Below the pieces are notes generated by a model. That model saw nothing but the letters and a program-made list of their open reading frames with translations. It searched no databases and was not told the DNA's origin. A DNA stretch of 64,000 bases, from the NCBI GenBank assembly GCA_928212115.1, contig CAKMRJ010005412.1, forward strand, positions 255,579,858-255,643,857. The letters run 5' to 3'. Each line of letters begins with the position of its first letter. The stretch's first letter is position 1. The stretch is from Lactuca virosa. Lineage: Eukaryota; Streptophyta; Magnoliopsida; Asterales; Asteraceae. Below are positions 43,990 through 55,839 of the stretch, one piece after another. A program made the translations under genes and the position numbers.

Positions 43990-44478
43990 TTATGAACCCT
44001 TGCGGTGCTGCCACTGCACTTTCACCAACTCAACAACCTTGTTCCTCAAGGTTTTCGTCTTTCTGTCAAGAATTGCCACCGGTCTCTCGATATAAATCAG
44101 GCGATCATCCACCTGAATATCCTCCAATGGAACCACCGCAGAATCATCCACTAAATGTTTCCGCAACTGAGGGACGTGAAATGTGCTATGGATCTGACTA
44201 AGCTCCTCGGGAAGATCCAAGCGATAAGCAACCCGGCCCACCCGAGCCAAATCCCTGAAAGGACCGATGTATTTGGGGCCTAACTTGCCCCTCTTCCTGA
44301 ATCGGATGACACCTTTCCAAGGTGACACCTTCAGCAGAACCATATCCCCAACCTGGAACTCTAGGTATGATCGGTGCTTGTCGGCATAGCTCTTCTGCCG
44401 ACTCTGAGCTGTCTGAAGTCTAGCCCGAACCTGTTGAATCAACTCAGTAGTCTTGAGTACCACTTCGACACTCCCCAT
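43990..44478 (-). pseudogene. Gypsy-I integrase tail and chromodomain
   Basis: 162 codons: helical AQSRQKSYADKHR, then VGDMVLLKVSPWKGVIRFRK (GPY/F-type module), GPFRDLARVGRVAYRLDLPE, IHSTFHVPQLRKH, and the chromodomain RPVAILDRKTKTLRNK...VKVQWQHRKGS. A stop after RKGS removes the last chromodomain helix, whose codons (WELEDEI...) continue in frame beyond it to about 43906. Confidence 0.85.
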
Positions 44479-44694
44479 GACTTATTGACCGACCTCACCC
44501 CAACATATATGGGTCCTGTATTTCCTCCCATAGAGCATCTCAAACGGGGGTTCATCGATACTGGTGTGATAATTGTTGTTATACGAAAACTCCGCCAAAG
44601 GGAGATACGTATCCCAACTCCCACCGAAATCTAATACACACGCCTGAATCATATCCTCCAAGGTTTGGATGGTCCGCTCGCTCTGTCTGTCAGT

Positions 44695-45264
44695 CTATGG
44701 GTGGGAAGCCATGCTGAAATGCAGACGAGTACCCAACTTCTCATAGAACATCTTCCCAAATCTGGAAGTAAATCGGACGTCCCTGTCTGAAACCACAGAA
44801 ACCGACACCCCATGTCGTGCCACAACCTCCCTGATGTATATGTCGGCCAAATTCTTCGTAGAGATAATCTCCTGAATCAGAATAAAATACGCTCTCGTGG
44901 TCAATCGATCCACGATGACCCAAATCAAATCCACTATGTGCTGTCCGAGGAAACTTTGTAATGAATCTATGGTAATCTCTTCCCATTTCCAAACGGGAAT
45001 GTCTAACGGTTGCATATTTCCGTGAGGCCGCTGATGCTCGGACTTGACTTTCCTGCAAGTCAAGCACCTGTCCACATACCAAGCAACATCCTTCTTCATA
45101 CAGGGCCACCAATAATCAGGATGAAGATCTCTATACATCTTCGTCGCCCCGGGATGAATGGTGAATCTCGATTTGTGCACCTCCTCTATCAGAACCTGAC
45201 ACACACCACCCCAATAAGGAACCCACACCCTCCGATGGAGAATCAACAACCCCTCGACTATCAT
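44695..45264 (-). pseudogene. Gypsy-I integrase zinc finger and core
   Basis: VHKSRFTIHPGATKMYRDLH and CLTCRKVKSEHQRPHG form the HHCC zinc-binding part. WEEITIDSLQSF holds the first core Asp (with a diverged following segment), and VVSDRDVRFTSRF the second. A TAG stop follows ASHP, before the core Glu region, which continues beyond it in frame toward 44480. Inactive. Confidence 0.85.
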
Positions 45265-45378
45265 AATCGAAGGAAGCCACGTGACCCACTATGCGCTCAC
45301 TCTTCCGGTGCTCTTCCATAATAGTCTCGACCTGAGCCTCTCGAATCTGCTCCAAGAGTGGATTAATCACTGTCATCC

Positions 45379-45726
45379 TCATACAAATATCCCTGATCGG
45401 AGTCGCGACCGCCTTGCGGTTGAGAGAATCGACACCATATTGGCCTTCCTCGGATGGTAAAGGATCTCACAATCGTAATCCTTCACCATATCCAACCACC
45501 GGTGCTGCCTCATGTTCAGATTTAGCTGATCCATCAAATACTTCAGGCTCTCGTGATCCGTGTAAATCGTACAATGGACCCCATAGAGGTAATGTCGCCA
45601 AATCTTGAGGGAGAAACCCACAGTCCCCAGCTCTGAATCATATGTTGGATAATTCGCCTCATGAGGCTTCAGCTGCTTTGAAGCATAAGTAATAGTGCGA
45701 CCCATCTGCATCAGAATTGCACCCAA
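45379..45726 (-). pseudogene. Gypsy-I RNase H
   Basis: GAILMQMGRTITYASKQLKPHEANYPTYDSELGTV, ALKIW-like SLKIWRHYLYG, YTDHESLKYL and YHPRKANMVS are the usual RNase H landmarks. The N-terminal Asp segment lies upstream across a frame change. Confidence 0.8.
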
Positions 45727-45812
45727 ACCCGTGATCGACGCATCACATTAAACTAAGAAATCCTCGACGCCCTCAGGTAGGGTCAAACTTGGCGCCACAC
45801 ACAATCTATTTC

Positions 45813-46286
45813 TCAGGGTCTTAAAAGATGCCTGCTGCTCAGGCCCCAACGAAAAGTGACAGTCTTCTTCGTCAACCGAGTCAAAGGAACCGCTATCTTG
45901 GAGAAATATTGAATGAACCTCCGATAGTAACCTGCCAACCCAAGGAAACTCTGAATCTCAGATGGAGACCTCAGAACCTCCCACCTTATCACGGTCTCGA
46001 CCTTGGCCAGATCGACCAGAATATTGTTGTAGTTGACAAGGTGCCCTAGAAACTGCACCTTGCGCAACCAGAACTCACACTTGGTGAACGTCCCATAAAA
46101 TCTCTCCCTCATCAAAGTCTCCAATACCTCCCTCAAGTTCTCCTCATGTAGCTCCTGGGTCTTGGAATAGACCAGGATGTCATCAATGAATACAATCACA
46201 TACCAATCTAGCATTGATCTGCATACACGGTTCATGAGGTCCATGAATGCGGCTGGGGCATTGGTGAGCCGAAATGGTATCACCAC
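45813..46286 (-). pseudogene. Gypsy-I reverse transcriptase, palm to connection
   Basis: VIPFRLTNAPAAFMDLMNRV, catalytic VIVFIDDILVYSK, FLGHLVNYNNILVDLAKVE and FLGLAGYYRRFIQYFSKIA. The VMPFGL motif reads VIPFRL. Upstream RT blocks (46290-46470) are frameshifted. Confidence 0.85.
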
Positions 46287-46474
46287 GAACTCGTAATGAC
46301 CATATCCGGAAGGCCATCTTTTGCATATCCTCCTCTCTGACCCTCATCTGATGATATCTCGTATGTAGATCAATCTTGGAAAACCAAGATGCATCCTAAA
46401 GCTGGTCAAACAAATCATCAATCCTCGGGAGTAGATAAAGGTTCTTCACCGTTATCTTATTTAGCTCCCGGTAG

Positions 46475-47042
46475 TCAATACACATCTGATGCAACCCGTC
46501 CTTCTTCTTCACGAACATAATCGGTGCTCCCCCATGGCGAATTGCTTGGTCGAATGAACCCTTTTTCTAATAGCTCTTGCAGTTGTGTGGACAACTCCTG
46601 CATCTCTGTAGGAGCTAACAGATATGGTGCTTTGGCTATCGGAGCCACACCCGGGGACCAAGTTAATCCTAAAATCCACCTCCCTCTCCGGAGGCACCCC
46701 AGGCAAGTCCTCTGGGAACACATCTGGGTATTACTGGACAACCGGCACGTCATCCACAATCGCCTTACCCTTCTCCTGGGTATCCATAATATATGCAATA
46801 TATCTACAATAACCCTGCTGAAGATAGTGTCTGACTCTAGATGTTGAACATAGAATGGTCCCACGCTGAACACTTTCCCCCTGAACCACTAACTCTCCCC
46901 CACTTGGGGTCCGAATACGTACCAAATGATGCTCGCAATCAATCACCGCCCCATTGAGGCTCAAACAATCCATCCCTACAATAACCTTGTTCCCAGGAAA
47001 AGGAATGGGAACCAAATCAATCAGATACTGCTCGCTGAACAT
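46475..47042 (-). pseudogene. Gypsy-I protease C-terminus and RT linker
   Basis: From 47042: LVPIPFPGNKVIVGMDCLSL is the protease end (GMDxLS). A frame change leads to the linker with FPEDLPGVPPEREVDFRINL and YLLAPTEMQELSTQLQELLE. The protease DSGA motif is not present. Confidence 0.75.
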
Positions 47043-47540
47043 CTCAAGAACACAACCCCGATAAACCCTCGATACCTGAACAGATCAATCATCCGCAATC
47101 TCAGTCTCAACAATATGTAACTTAGCATATTCACTTACTAGTTAGCTGAAGTTAATGTAAACTCCTAAAAGCACAAAGCAAGCAACATTCAAGCATCGAG
47201 TAATCGGAACAAGCATAACCTAAACATGTCATCCTATCACCGACTGATCAGTACTAGCATGCAAAAATACAAGCTCATACAACAGACATACAAAGGCATC
47301 TATCCAAGATCCTTAGCCCTAATCTAGAATGTGATTCACATATTCACAATCAAAGAATATCATATAACATGTACGGGTATTTTGGGAAAAACTTACTTGA
47401 GCTCGGTCGATTACATGCACGACACCCTTTTCTTTTTATTAGAAAACCCTTTTATAAAACATTTTTTTTTGAAAAATTCACCAAACCCTCAGTTTGAGTT
47501 CAGACACACCCGAGAGTATACCCGAATCCCTCAAACTAAG
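47043..47540 (-). other. Gypsy-I leader remnant; gag deleted
   Basis: About 500 bp separate the protease remnant from the PBS. No Gag motif can be read on the minus strand. Confidence 0.65.
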
Positions 47541-47555
47541 GCTCTGATACCAACT

Positions 47556-49386
47556 TGTAACGTCCCAAAAAATAAGACCAAAAATTTCCATTTTTATATT
47601 AATAAAACCATTATCCATAACAATATCATAAAACCATAGTGAAATCAGAGTATATCAAATAACATCCAAAAACATCAGTCATGTAAAATACGGAACAATG
47701 TGGTGTGTGCATTGCAATCATCCCGAGCTCTTCCCCTTCGAACCAGAAATACCTAAAACATAAACTGAAAACCGTAAGCACGAAGCTTAGTGAGTTCCCA
47801 AAAATACCACATACCATACATAGCAAACATACAATTGGCCCCGCCTGACATCGGGCCCTGTTCGGAACAGACCTGTCAGTCATCAGGCCCCGCCTGGAAT
47901 CGGGCTCCACCCGGTATACATACAAACACATAAACACATGCAAAAATCACAAAGATAAATAGCATACAGTATAATCATCAGGCCCCACCCGGCATCGGGG
48001 CCCCGCCCGGTAAACATATCAGAAATCATACATGCAGAGTCACACAAACAACTAGCATCCTAATCATAATAAACCATGGGTCGGCATTGGTGCCTTCGAC
48101 CCACTAAACACAGTGAGGAAACTCACCTCAAGCTGCTGAATCTCTCAGAAAAGATCTCGGTCTGCTGATCCGGAAAATCCCCGCGCTAACATCGTCAAAT
48201 AATAATATCCAATTAATAATCAGATCTAGACCCATAATCAAGAATCTAGATTATTTGTCCAACATCCATGGTAAAAGACAATTTTACCCTTTTTCCTTAC
48301 TTGGCCCAACCCATTTGTTCAAAAGGCCACACTTCCTAAATGGCATCCTAAGGCCTAATATGGCCCAACTTCCTAATTGGGCCCAAAAACCATCATGAAA
48401 CTAATTCCAAGAAAGCCCATAGTCTATCCAGGGCCCAAAGTCAGAAGTCCAATGGCCCAACAAGGCCCAAACCCTAAAAGCCTAAAATATGGCCCAAACC
48501 CATCAAAGTCAGCCGATGGTCAAACTGCCGAGTACGTTGGGCGTACTCAGACTTACGCTTGGCGTACTCCATCCGGGGCCAGTACGCGCAGCGTACGAGC
48601 TGGGTACGCCCCGTGTACTCCGCAGACAACCAAATCAACCCATTAAGCACTTAATCGGTTAAGCCATCATCCCAAACTCTCAAATCTGATCCTAAATGGT
48701 GACTTAACACGTAAATTTGGCAACTTTACTTCCATGTATGTCTTAATAAGACCCAAAAATCAAACAAAATAACTCATAAATGTTGCATTTTTATGGACAA
48801 GGGACCCCAAATGTGCTAAGACCAACCTCTATGGCTTCTAGTGTAGACCATAATCTCAAATATGGCTTAAAAGACCCAAAAATTCATAAATAACACCCTA
48901 AGTTGGATCTAGCATAAAGAACCATCAAGATGAGAGCTTTTTACCTCAAATGGCTTGCTAAGATGAAGATGACTCTGGATCTACAAGCTTAAACCCACTC
49001 CCAAGCAACCTCCAAGTGTTCTTCTTCTTCCACTTCACCAAAAACACCACCAAAACTCACTTTCAAGCTCAAATCTCACAAATGACAATTAGGGTTTTGA
49101 TCTTAGGGTATAAAGGTATGGAGGTTGTTCATTAGGAGGTCCAAGGTTGTTATAAGTTGCTTAAATAGGGCACAAACCCTAAAAATTCGGGTTTACCCCT
49201 GCATTACGTACGCCATGCGTACTCCCATGTACGCCCCGCGTATGTGGGTGAACCCGCGATCCATTAATGAGCTAGTACGCTAAGCGTACTCATAGAGTAC
49301 GCCCCACATACTAGCTAGGGACTAAAAAGATAACAATTTTTGCATTAAGGGTTAAAAAGGAAACATACCAAATCTCGAATGTTACA
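47556..49386 (-). repeat. Gypsy-I 5' LTR
   Basis: 1831 bp. It carries the same features as the 3' LTR, with a somewhat longer CCCCGCCYGG array (47836-48012). Confidence 0.9.
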
Positions 49387-49391
49387 GTTCG

Positions 49392-50400
49392 CCTTATTAT
49401 ATAACAACAAGTATTAACTAAACTCTTCATGTTCTTCATCAAGTTTTTCTCAATGGAAAATCTAGAATCAAAAACCACGTGGTTCCTTATATAAATGAAA
49501 CAGAGAAAATGAAAAAGTAAAAAAATACTATAGGTGACGGGTCGGGTCGTATGCCTTCAAATATTTAAACATTACTTGAATAGTTATAACAAAATTCTTA
49601 CAATTAGACTCTAAGATATCTTATATCATGAAACATATTCATACTAGTGAGGGATTGAAGCTGGCGATCAGGTGATGTTGAATCATTGAATTACGATTGG
49701 CGTTTCTAATTCTATTTTTTGTTTAATTTTAAATATATTGGGCTATATTGAGATATTAGGCTATTCTAAATGGTTATTGGATATAAAAAAAATATGAAAT
49801 ATCTTTTTCTTTCAAAGATTATTAGGTAGTTCCCTTAAAAATAATAAGGTAGTTCCTATTTCTTTTCATATATACCTTGTATTATAATTAAAAAAAGGGT
49901 AGGTCCTAGGTCTCACCTTCACTTAAGGTAGCTACGCCCCTGGTTTTTCTTTCCTGTTTTGGGATCTCTTTATGTTGGTTGTTTGCCTTCTTAGAATTAC
50001 CGAATAAAAAACAACACTTAACAAACAAGTTAAACGTGATCATGTATAACGATGTAATTAAAGCAACAACTCGCACATGGAGGTAACCTATGTGCGTATC
50101 CATATAAATGAAAGTTTATAGGTTTTAAACAATTTACCGTGATATACTCACCGATATATGGATCATCATCGTCTTCATCATCGACAATTCAATAACATAC
50201 TAATTGAGAAACCAAAGAAATGGGATGAGTATATTGTCTATTGGAAACAGGTTCCATGACTTACATAAATAGTCTAAAAATTTAAACTAGTTTAACGCTC
50301 GTGTTTCCCACTAAACATTAATAAAGATGATGAAGTGGTTAGGGTCAATAATTGTAATCTTTTGAGGTTAATAAAAGAGGGTTATTTGATTATTACGTGG
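49392..50400. other. AT-rich intergenic DNA
   Basis: No gene, terminal repeat or RNA gene seen. Confidence 0.55.
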
Positions 50401-50449
50401 TATTTGTATGTATCTATATGTATACATTGTGTATTTATAGCTACGTAAT

Positions 50450-50884
50450 AAATTAGGGATAGAATTCGCGTCTAAATAGATTAAAGATTAGAATGAATAG
50501 CCTATGAGTGAGACGAAGTATTCGTAATAAGGATTCTGGAGGTATAAGGAGCGCTCAAAACGGATTTATAACGGATGAGTTATGACCCTTTGAAGTTTCA
50601 CGTTCAAAGCGGCATGGCTACGATATCGAAAATAGCAAATCGGAGTTAGGACGATTATTAGCATTAGTAATCTAAATGGAAGTCGTAGTAGTCGATAAAA
50701 CGAGAGCGTATATATATATAGAACGCCACAATCTGACTTCGTAAGAGGAAATTAGGTTTTTTAGAAGTTTCAGCGTAGTAGTATACGACTCAGAAACCGA
50801 AGTAGAAATCGGTTGGTTGTTAGGAAAATCAATCTAAACGAGGGTTGAAGATCTCATCCATATGGTTCCGTCGATATAAAGGCA
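50450..50884 (+). repeat. LTR fragment M, decayed member of the B/C/L LTR group
   Basis: Contains AATCTGACTTCGTAAGAGGA, ATCTAAACGAGGGTTGAAGA and TCGTAGTAGTCGATAAAACG, each alignable to U3 modules of LTR B. Landmarks at 50681 and 50844 are 163 bp apart. It is cut at the right by LTR K. Confidence 0.6.
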
Positions 50885-50889
50885 GTTGA

Positions 50890-52776
50890 TGTAACATTTC
50901 GTTTAAAATAAATAAAATAAAATAAAATAAGTAAATAATGAAAGATAGATAAATAGATAAATAAATAAATAATAAACCCTAAAACCCCCGGGACGAATTT
51001 TATATTTTATTTTATTTTATCTTTAAATTCGTAATAATTTATCAGTGTTAGCCATAAGGAGTTAAATGTTATAATTTAAGGAATTTGGGGTCTATTTTGT
51101 ATCAATTGGACTTGAAATGTAAAGAATTTCGTAGAGCAGGGGCTGTTTGGTAAATTATGGACTTGAATTGAAAAAAAATAGGGAAGGAAGGGCTGAAAGT
51201 GTAAAATGGACAAAAGTTTGAATTGGAGGAGGCGGGGGTAAAACCCGTCACCCCCTCTCCCTTGTTTCCTCATTTAAGATCGTTACCCCCCAAAACTCTA
51301 ACCCTAAATGTTACTCCAACTGCCACCTTGTCTCTCCAACTTCCAGCCGCCGCCGAAACCTCCTTGACGCTGCCTTCTACCACCGAAGCGATCCGCCGCT
51401 GCACCCGTTGCCGACGAAGCCAAGGACCGTCGAAGCCGGCGTCGTGGTTGCTACGGTTGTTGTTCTCGGTCGCACCTCTATTTCTCCATTTCTTTCTGTT
51501 GCTACATCGCCGTCGCTAGCGCCGACTGTTAGCACCACCACTGTCCTTTCGTCGTCCCTCTGAGCCGCCGTCCTCCTCCGACAGTGAGGTTGCAGCTACG
51601 ATTGTGTGCATTTTCTCTTTTGTGTGCGTGTTTCTGTGTATGTCTCCATGAGGAGTGTGTGTGTGCGTTTTGGTTGGCCGGGAAAACGAGAAGAACCACC
51701 ATGGCAGCCAACCATGGTAGTTGCCGCCTTGCTGCCATCTTCTGCCGCAACCAACCACCGTGAGAGGTAGTTGTGTGTGTGTGATATTGTGTGAATGTGC
51801 GTGTTTTAAAGGTGTAATGTCGTATGAACATTTTTTTGGCCGGAAAATCAAAGAAAACCCACCGCCACCACCATGAGGTGGTGGCTGCCACCTCATGCCG
51901 CTGTCTGCCACCCTTTTTGGTGGCTGTATTGGAAATTTTTTTGTATTCTTTTGGTTCTAGTGTGTGTTTGTATGTAGGAACTTTTATGTGTGCTTGGTTG
52001 TTGAATTTATCACTCGAAACCGCCGCCGTGTGCGGGTGGCTGCCGCCACAGACCGCCGCTGACCACCACTGCCCACGGTGGCAGTGGGTGGTGCCCGACT
52101 TATTACACATTAATTTTACTTAAGCATCTAAATTTAGACCGAATGACACGTGTTTGGGGTTAGAAACCCTAATTAGGGTTTAGAAAACCCTAGTTTTGGA
52201 GTTTTGTCGGGACCCGCGTTAAAATCGATAATTGAACTTTAAATAATACTTAATAATGTCCTACAATTAACTTAATGTAATATTGGACTTAATAAATTAA
52301 GTCCTTAAGGGCTTTAGTGTGGAACACTAACCCTAGTTATAATTTTATATTGAAAACCCTAAAATCGGGGAACTTTATTTTGGACAATGATCGGGCACAT
52401 ATTTGGGCTATTGATTGGATTATTATTTCACCCGAGAATGACTAAGTCAAACCTTAATCAGTCCTACCCTTAGGTGCTTAAGTCCTTAATGGGTCAAGTG
52501 TTCTTACTTAACCCTAATCATCATTTTATGTGAAACCCTAATCGTCATTTCATGTGAGGTGGTCACTGTTGCAAGGGACTATGACCTGTGATCGGGTATT
52601 GACTCGAGTATATTCCTATAGGTGATTGGAAGTGAGTTGAAGCTGGAGAGTTCTTCGTTACTACGGTGGTTACCTACACGCATATCGAGGTGAGTTTTGC
52701 CTCACTGTACCTGTGGGTCGAAGGCACCAATGTCGGCCCACTAGTATTGGTTATCTGTTAGTAGAGGGATGTCTTA
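50890..52776 (+). repeat. LTR K (gypsy), cut by LTR L
   Basis: Starts TGTAACATTTCG, with GTTGA before it as candidate TSD. It has AATAA-rich U3, a candidate TATA (CATTTAAG) near 51273, and a long CCG/CCA-rich leader (51330-52080) in which a block (GGCCGGGAAAAC... / GGCCGGAAAATC...) recurs about 162 bp apart (51676, 51838). Donor CGAG/GTGAGT lies at 52690, in the hairpin GTGAG-TTTTGC-CTCAC. The sequence stops at 52776, where LTR L begins. Frames at 51223-51519 and elsewhere are leader shadows, not convincing genes. Confidence 0.7.
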
Positions 52777-53545
52777 TGTAACGCCACCAGATTCGGGCTA
52801 GTCAACTTAGAGACAATAAACATCAAAAATGACTTTTTGATAGAATATTATTTAGAATAAATAATCTTAACCAAGTTATAGTATATGTTACAAGGGTTTT
52901 GTACATATAAAGAACGCCGAAATCCGAGTTATAATGAAGAAGTTATGACATGTCGAAGTTTTACGGCTAAACCGACACAACACCGCATGACGTAAAAAGT
53001 GATTTTTTGATAAATTAATTTTTAGCCTTAGCGATCTAAACTAAAGTCGTAGTATACGTTAAACCTAGAGCATGCATAAAAAAAGGTCCAAATCTGACTT
53101 CGTATGAAGAAGTTATGATTTTTCTAAGATTTGACATAACAGTGCATAGCCCGAAATTCGAATTTTAAATCGATCAATTTTTAGTCGACACACCTAAATG
53201 AGAATGGAATATCTCATTAATAGGAGTTCAACGATAAAAAGACAGTCGAAAATGGAGTCCGTATGTAGAAGTTATGAAATTTACACAGTCGTTAACAATG
53301 TAATCTTCTCATACAAATAAATTTAAAATCGGTCTAGAATTAGCTGATGGAGTCAAATGGAGAGTTTTAGATCTTGTCAATACCTACGCGTGGATATAAA
53401 GAACGTCAAAAACGAAGCTCGTATGCAAACGTTACATATTTTAGAAGATAATTAGTTTTTGGAGTAACCAACGAGCGACACGTGGCGCGATATGAGCCAC
53501 TGCTTCCTCACCACGGCTTGGCACTAGATGATGAAACCTAGCCAC

Positions 53546-53582
53546 GAACGCCCATCGTTCAGCAAGGGAACGCCCCGCGTTC
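53546..53582 (+). promoter_or_regulatory. Palindromes upstream of TATA in LTR L
   Basis: Two interrupted palindromes with GAACG...CGTTC arms end 15 bp before the TATA box. Confidence 0.5.
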
Positions 53583-53882
53583 AAATCGGACTCAGCCTAT
53601 AAATAGAGGCGCAAATCACCCCAAAAACTCACACATTTCCCATTCTTTCTCTCTCAAACATCTCTCTAAACCCCTCCCATTGTTTAGCACTTCCTGAGTA
53701 ATAGAGGCGAGTCCCGGAGCGCCAGAAGGCTTTGAGAAGAACAGATTTTCGGCTTGGAAGTTCTACCCCCGCAGAGCCCGGTTCCTAGCCAAACCTCCCG
53801 GTAAGTGAGTTATGCTTACCCTACTTTAAGTATAACTTATGTTTAAGTTCAATATCGTTATTATGAACTTATAAACAATATC

Positions 53883-53886
<4 letters not shown>

Positions 53887-53934
<48 letters not shown>
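53887..53934. repeat. (TA)n microsatellite
   Basis: About 48 bp. Confidence 0.95.
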
Positions 53935-53942
<8 letters not shown>

Positions 53943-54448
53943 TATACAAAGTGTTATTATAATATCTTTTAACTACTCGCGATACGGGAAATCTGGTTTC
54001 AAGGGCCGCATAGGGTTGTTGGATTTCAAAAGTGCTATAATGCCAAAATGGTCCTACCCTCCGGTGTTTCATGTTTGGCCCCTGTCTGTACATAGTGGTT
54101 GAAAAGTATTGTTTAACACTTATAAAACAATGTCACTCGTAAATAGTCGCTATAAATATTAGACTAAAATATAGCGGTAATGATATATGTTTCGTCAAAG
54201 GAAAATAGAATTGTTAGAAACGAAGCGCTGCCCGAGTTTGGAATCATCACTTTAACAAGTGAGTGCATAGTTATTTTCATCTTACACGTAGATATGAAAT
54301 ATTTAATATAAATTACGTGCTATGTGTGCATATTATCTGTGTTCTTGATATTTATGCCGAATGAACAAAATATACATGTTTTATTCGATTGAAACTGTAT
54401 ACTTATTTTATACCTATAATTATGATGGGTAAAGATGGGTAGATTAAA

Positions 54449-54550
54449 GATGAGATGAGATGAAAGATGAAAGATGAGAGATGAAAGATGAGATGAATGA
54501 TGAGAGATGAAAGATGATATAGATGATGAGAGGTGAAAGATGATGAGAAG
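54449..54550 (+). repeat. GATGAAAGATGAGA minisatellite in LTR L
   Basis: Irregular tandem copies of GATGA(A/G)A units. The position corresponds to the start of the intron minisatellite region in LTR B. Confidence 0.8.
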
Positions 54551-54877
54551 CGATGACCCAATCATCTATGTGACATCCCCTAATTTCTCGGCCATAAAAT
54601 ACCGATTTAATTTATGCTTTTTAAAATAAAGTCAGAGAAATCCTTTTAAAAGATGTTGCGGAATTGGTCCCCAAAACAAAACATGATAAAAGTTTGTCAA
54701 AACCTTTCTTTAAGAAATATGTAATTTCATTTCATATCAAAACCTCGGGATGTCATGTTCCGATACAGATCAAACGCATAAACAAGACATTATAAGCCTT
54801 ACAACAGTTATTTACAACTACTGGCTTATAATCCAAAAATCTCTCATCATCATCCGACTATGCTCGGGGTCCACTAC

Positions 54878-55478
54878 CTGTAACATAAAAAGCTGAGTGG
54901 GTCAGGCTTGGGAGCCTGGTGAGCATATAGGGTTTTCAATCCACAATATTAATAAACTTATTAAGTTCATCAATCAACAATAACCCTGATTACCCATTCC
55001 CGTTATCCTCACTTTACGTCCCTAAACACCTATCACAAGGGACCTAGCCTAAGGAATATCATCGGGATGGACACTACTGCTAAGGGGACTCCTCAGCCAT
55101 ACATGTCCTAAAGGCAACCATGAGGGGATGGAGTACAGCAAATGAACACCCAAGCTCATTAACACCTACAGGTTGCGAGCCTGCCAGCGTTCCACTGGAC
55201 TGTCTAGAAAAGTCCGTGGTCGTCATCCATACTCCGCTAGATGACTGGATCACAATCACATCGAGGCCTCTCATCATTTTATTTCGTCATACATTAACTA
55301 TCTACCAATGTTTTACCCAACATATTTGTAGATAAAAATACATATACAGTTTAAAACTTGTATAAAACATCTATTCAACAGTTACCTCAATTAAACAATT
55401 AATATAATTACACATAGCACGTATTTTATAGAAAATACTTCATATCTAGGTGTAAGATGAAGGTGACTACACACTCAC
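54878..55478 (-). other. Putative leader intron in Gypsy-C 3' LTR
   Basis: Minus-strand donor TCAA/GTGAGT at 55478 and acceptor TTTTTATGTTACAG/GTAGTG at 54878. The same sites occur in the 5' LTR at 62620 and 62153, the intron there being about 133 bp shorter through a deletion. Confidence 0.4.
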
Positions 55479-55825
55479 TTGATTTAATGATAATCGGACA
55501 GCACTTCGTTTCCTAAAACGATCGTTTCTAATAAAACCGGAAGTTTTATTGAGAAACCGGGCTCTGCGAGGGTTGGGCTTCAAAACCGAAAAGATAAATT
55601 TCCCGGGCTTCTCGGGCACTTCGGGACGTGTTTCGGGTGTTTGGTATGATACCGGGGCTTTGGGGGAAGTTGGAATGAAAGAAATATTGTTTAAGGGGTT
55701 AAAAATGACAAGTTTCCAAATTATCCCCAGGAGGTCTCGCACCCTTCTATTTATAGGGGCGAGGCTTCTGATCGGACGGCTGAGAGGCTACCAGGTGACA
55801 GCAGATCTGAAGAGGAAGCACATGG

Positions 55826-55839
55826 CTCGCACGTGCGAG
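55826..55839. promoter_or_regulatory. Palindrome CTCGCACGTGCGAG upstream of the Gypsy-C TATA
   Basis: A perfect 14-bp palindrome with a CACGTG (G-box) core, 70 bp upstream of the minus-strand TATA. In the 5' LTR it reads CTCGCATGTGCGAG (62967-62980), a CpG-to-TpG change. Confidence 0.55.

Larger units (their letters stand above)
42085..49386 (-). mobile_element. Gypsy-I, chromovirus-type, gag lost
   Basis: LTRs of about 1.8 kb (42085-43891 and 47556-49386) flank 3.66 kb of internal DNA. The candidate TSD is GTTCA (42080-42084) / GTTCG (49387-49391), one mismatch. PBS lies at 47541-47552. Pol order on the minus strand is protease end, RT, RNase H, integrase, chromodomain. Gag, zinc knuckles and the protease start are absent between 47042 and the PBS, so a deletion removed them. 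Confidence 0.88.
52777..54568 (+). repeat. LTR L (B/C group), cut by Gypsy-C
   Basis: Starts TGTAACGCCACC, preceded by TCTTA. U3 landmarks lie at 52874, 53045, 53202 and 53363 (171, 157 and 161 bp apart). Palindromes GAACGCCCATCGTTC (53546-53560) and GAACGCCCCGCGTTC (53568-53582) precede TATA CCTATAAATAG at 53597. Donor ACAA/GTGAGT is at 54259. A TA microsatellite and a GATGAAAGATGAGA array follow. It ends at 54568. Confidence 0.78.

Noticed and set aside
51223..52123. GC-rich overlapping ORFs on both strands, as if a cellular gene
   Set aside because: They lie inside LTR K, use CCG/CCA repeats and TG-rich low complexity, and lack any domain. They are best explained as LTR leader.
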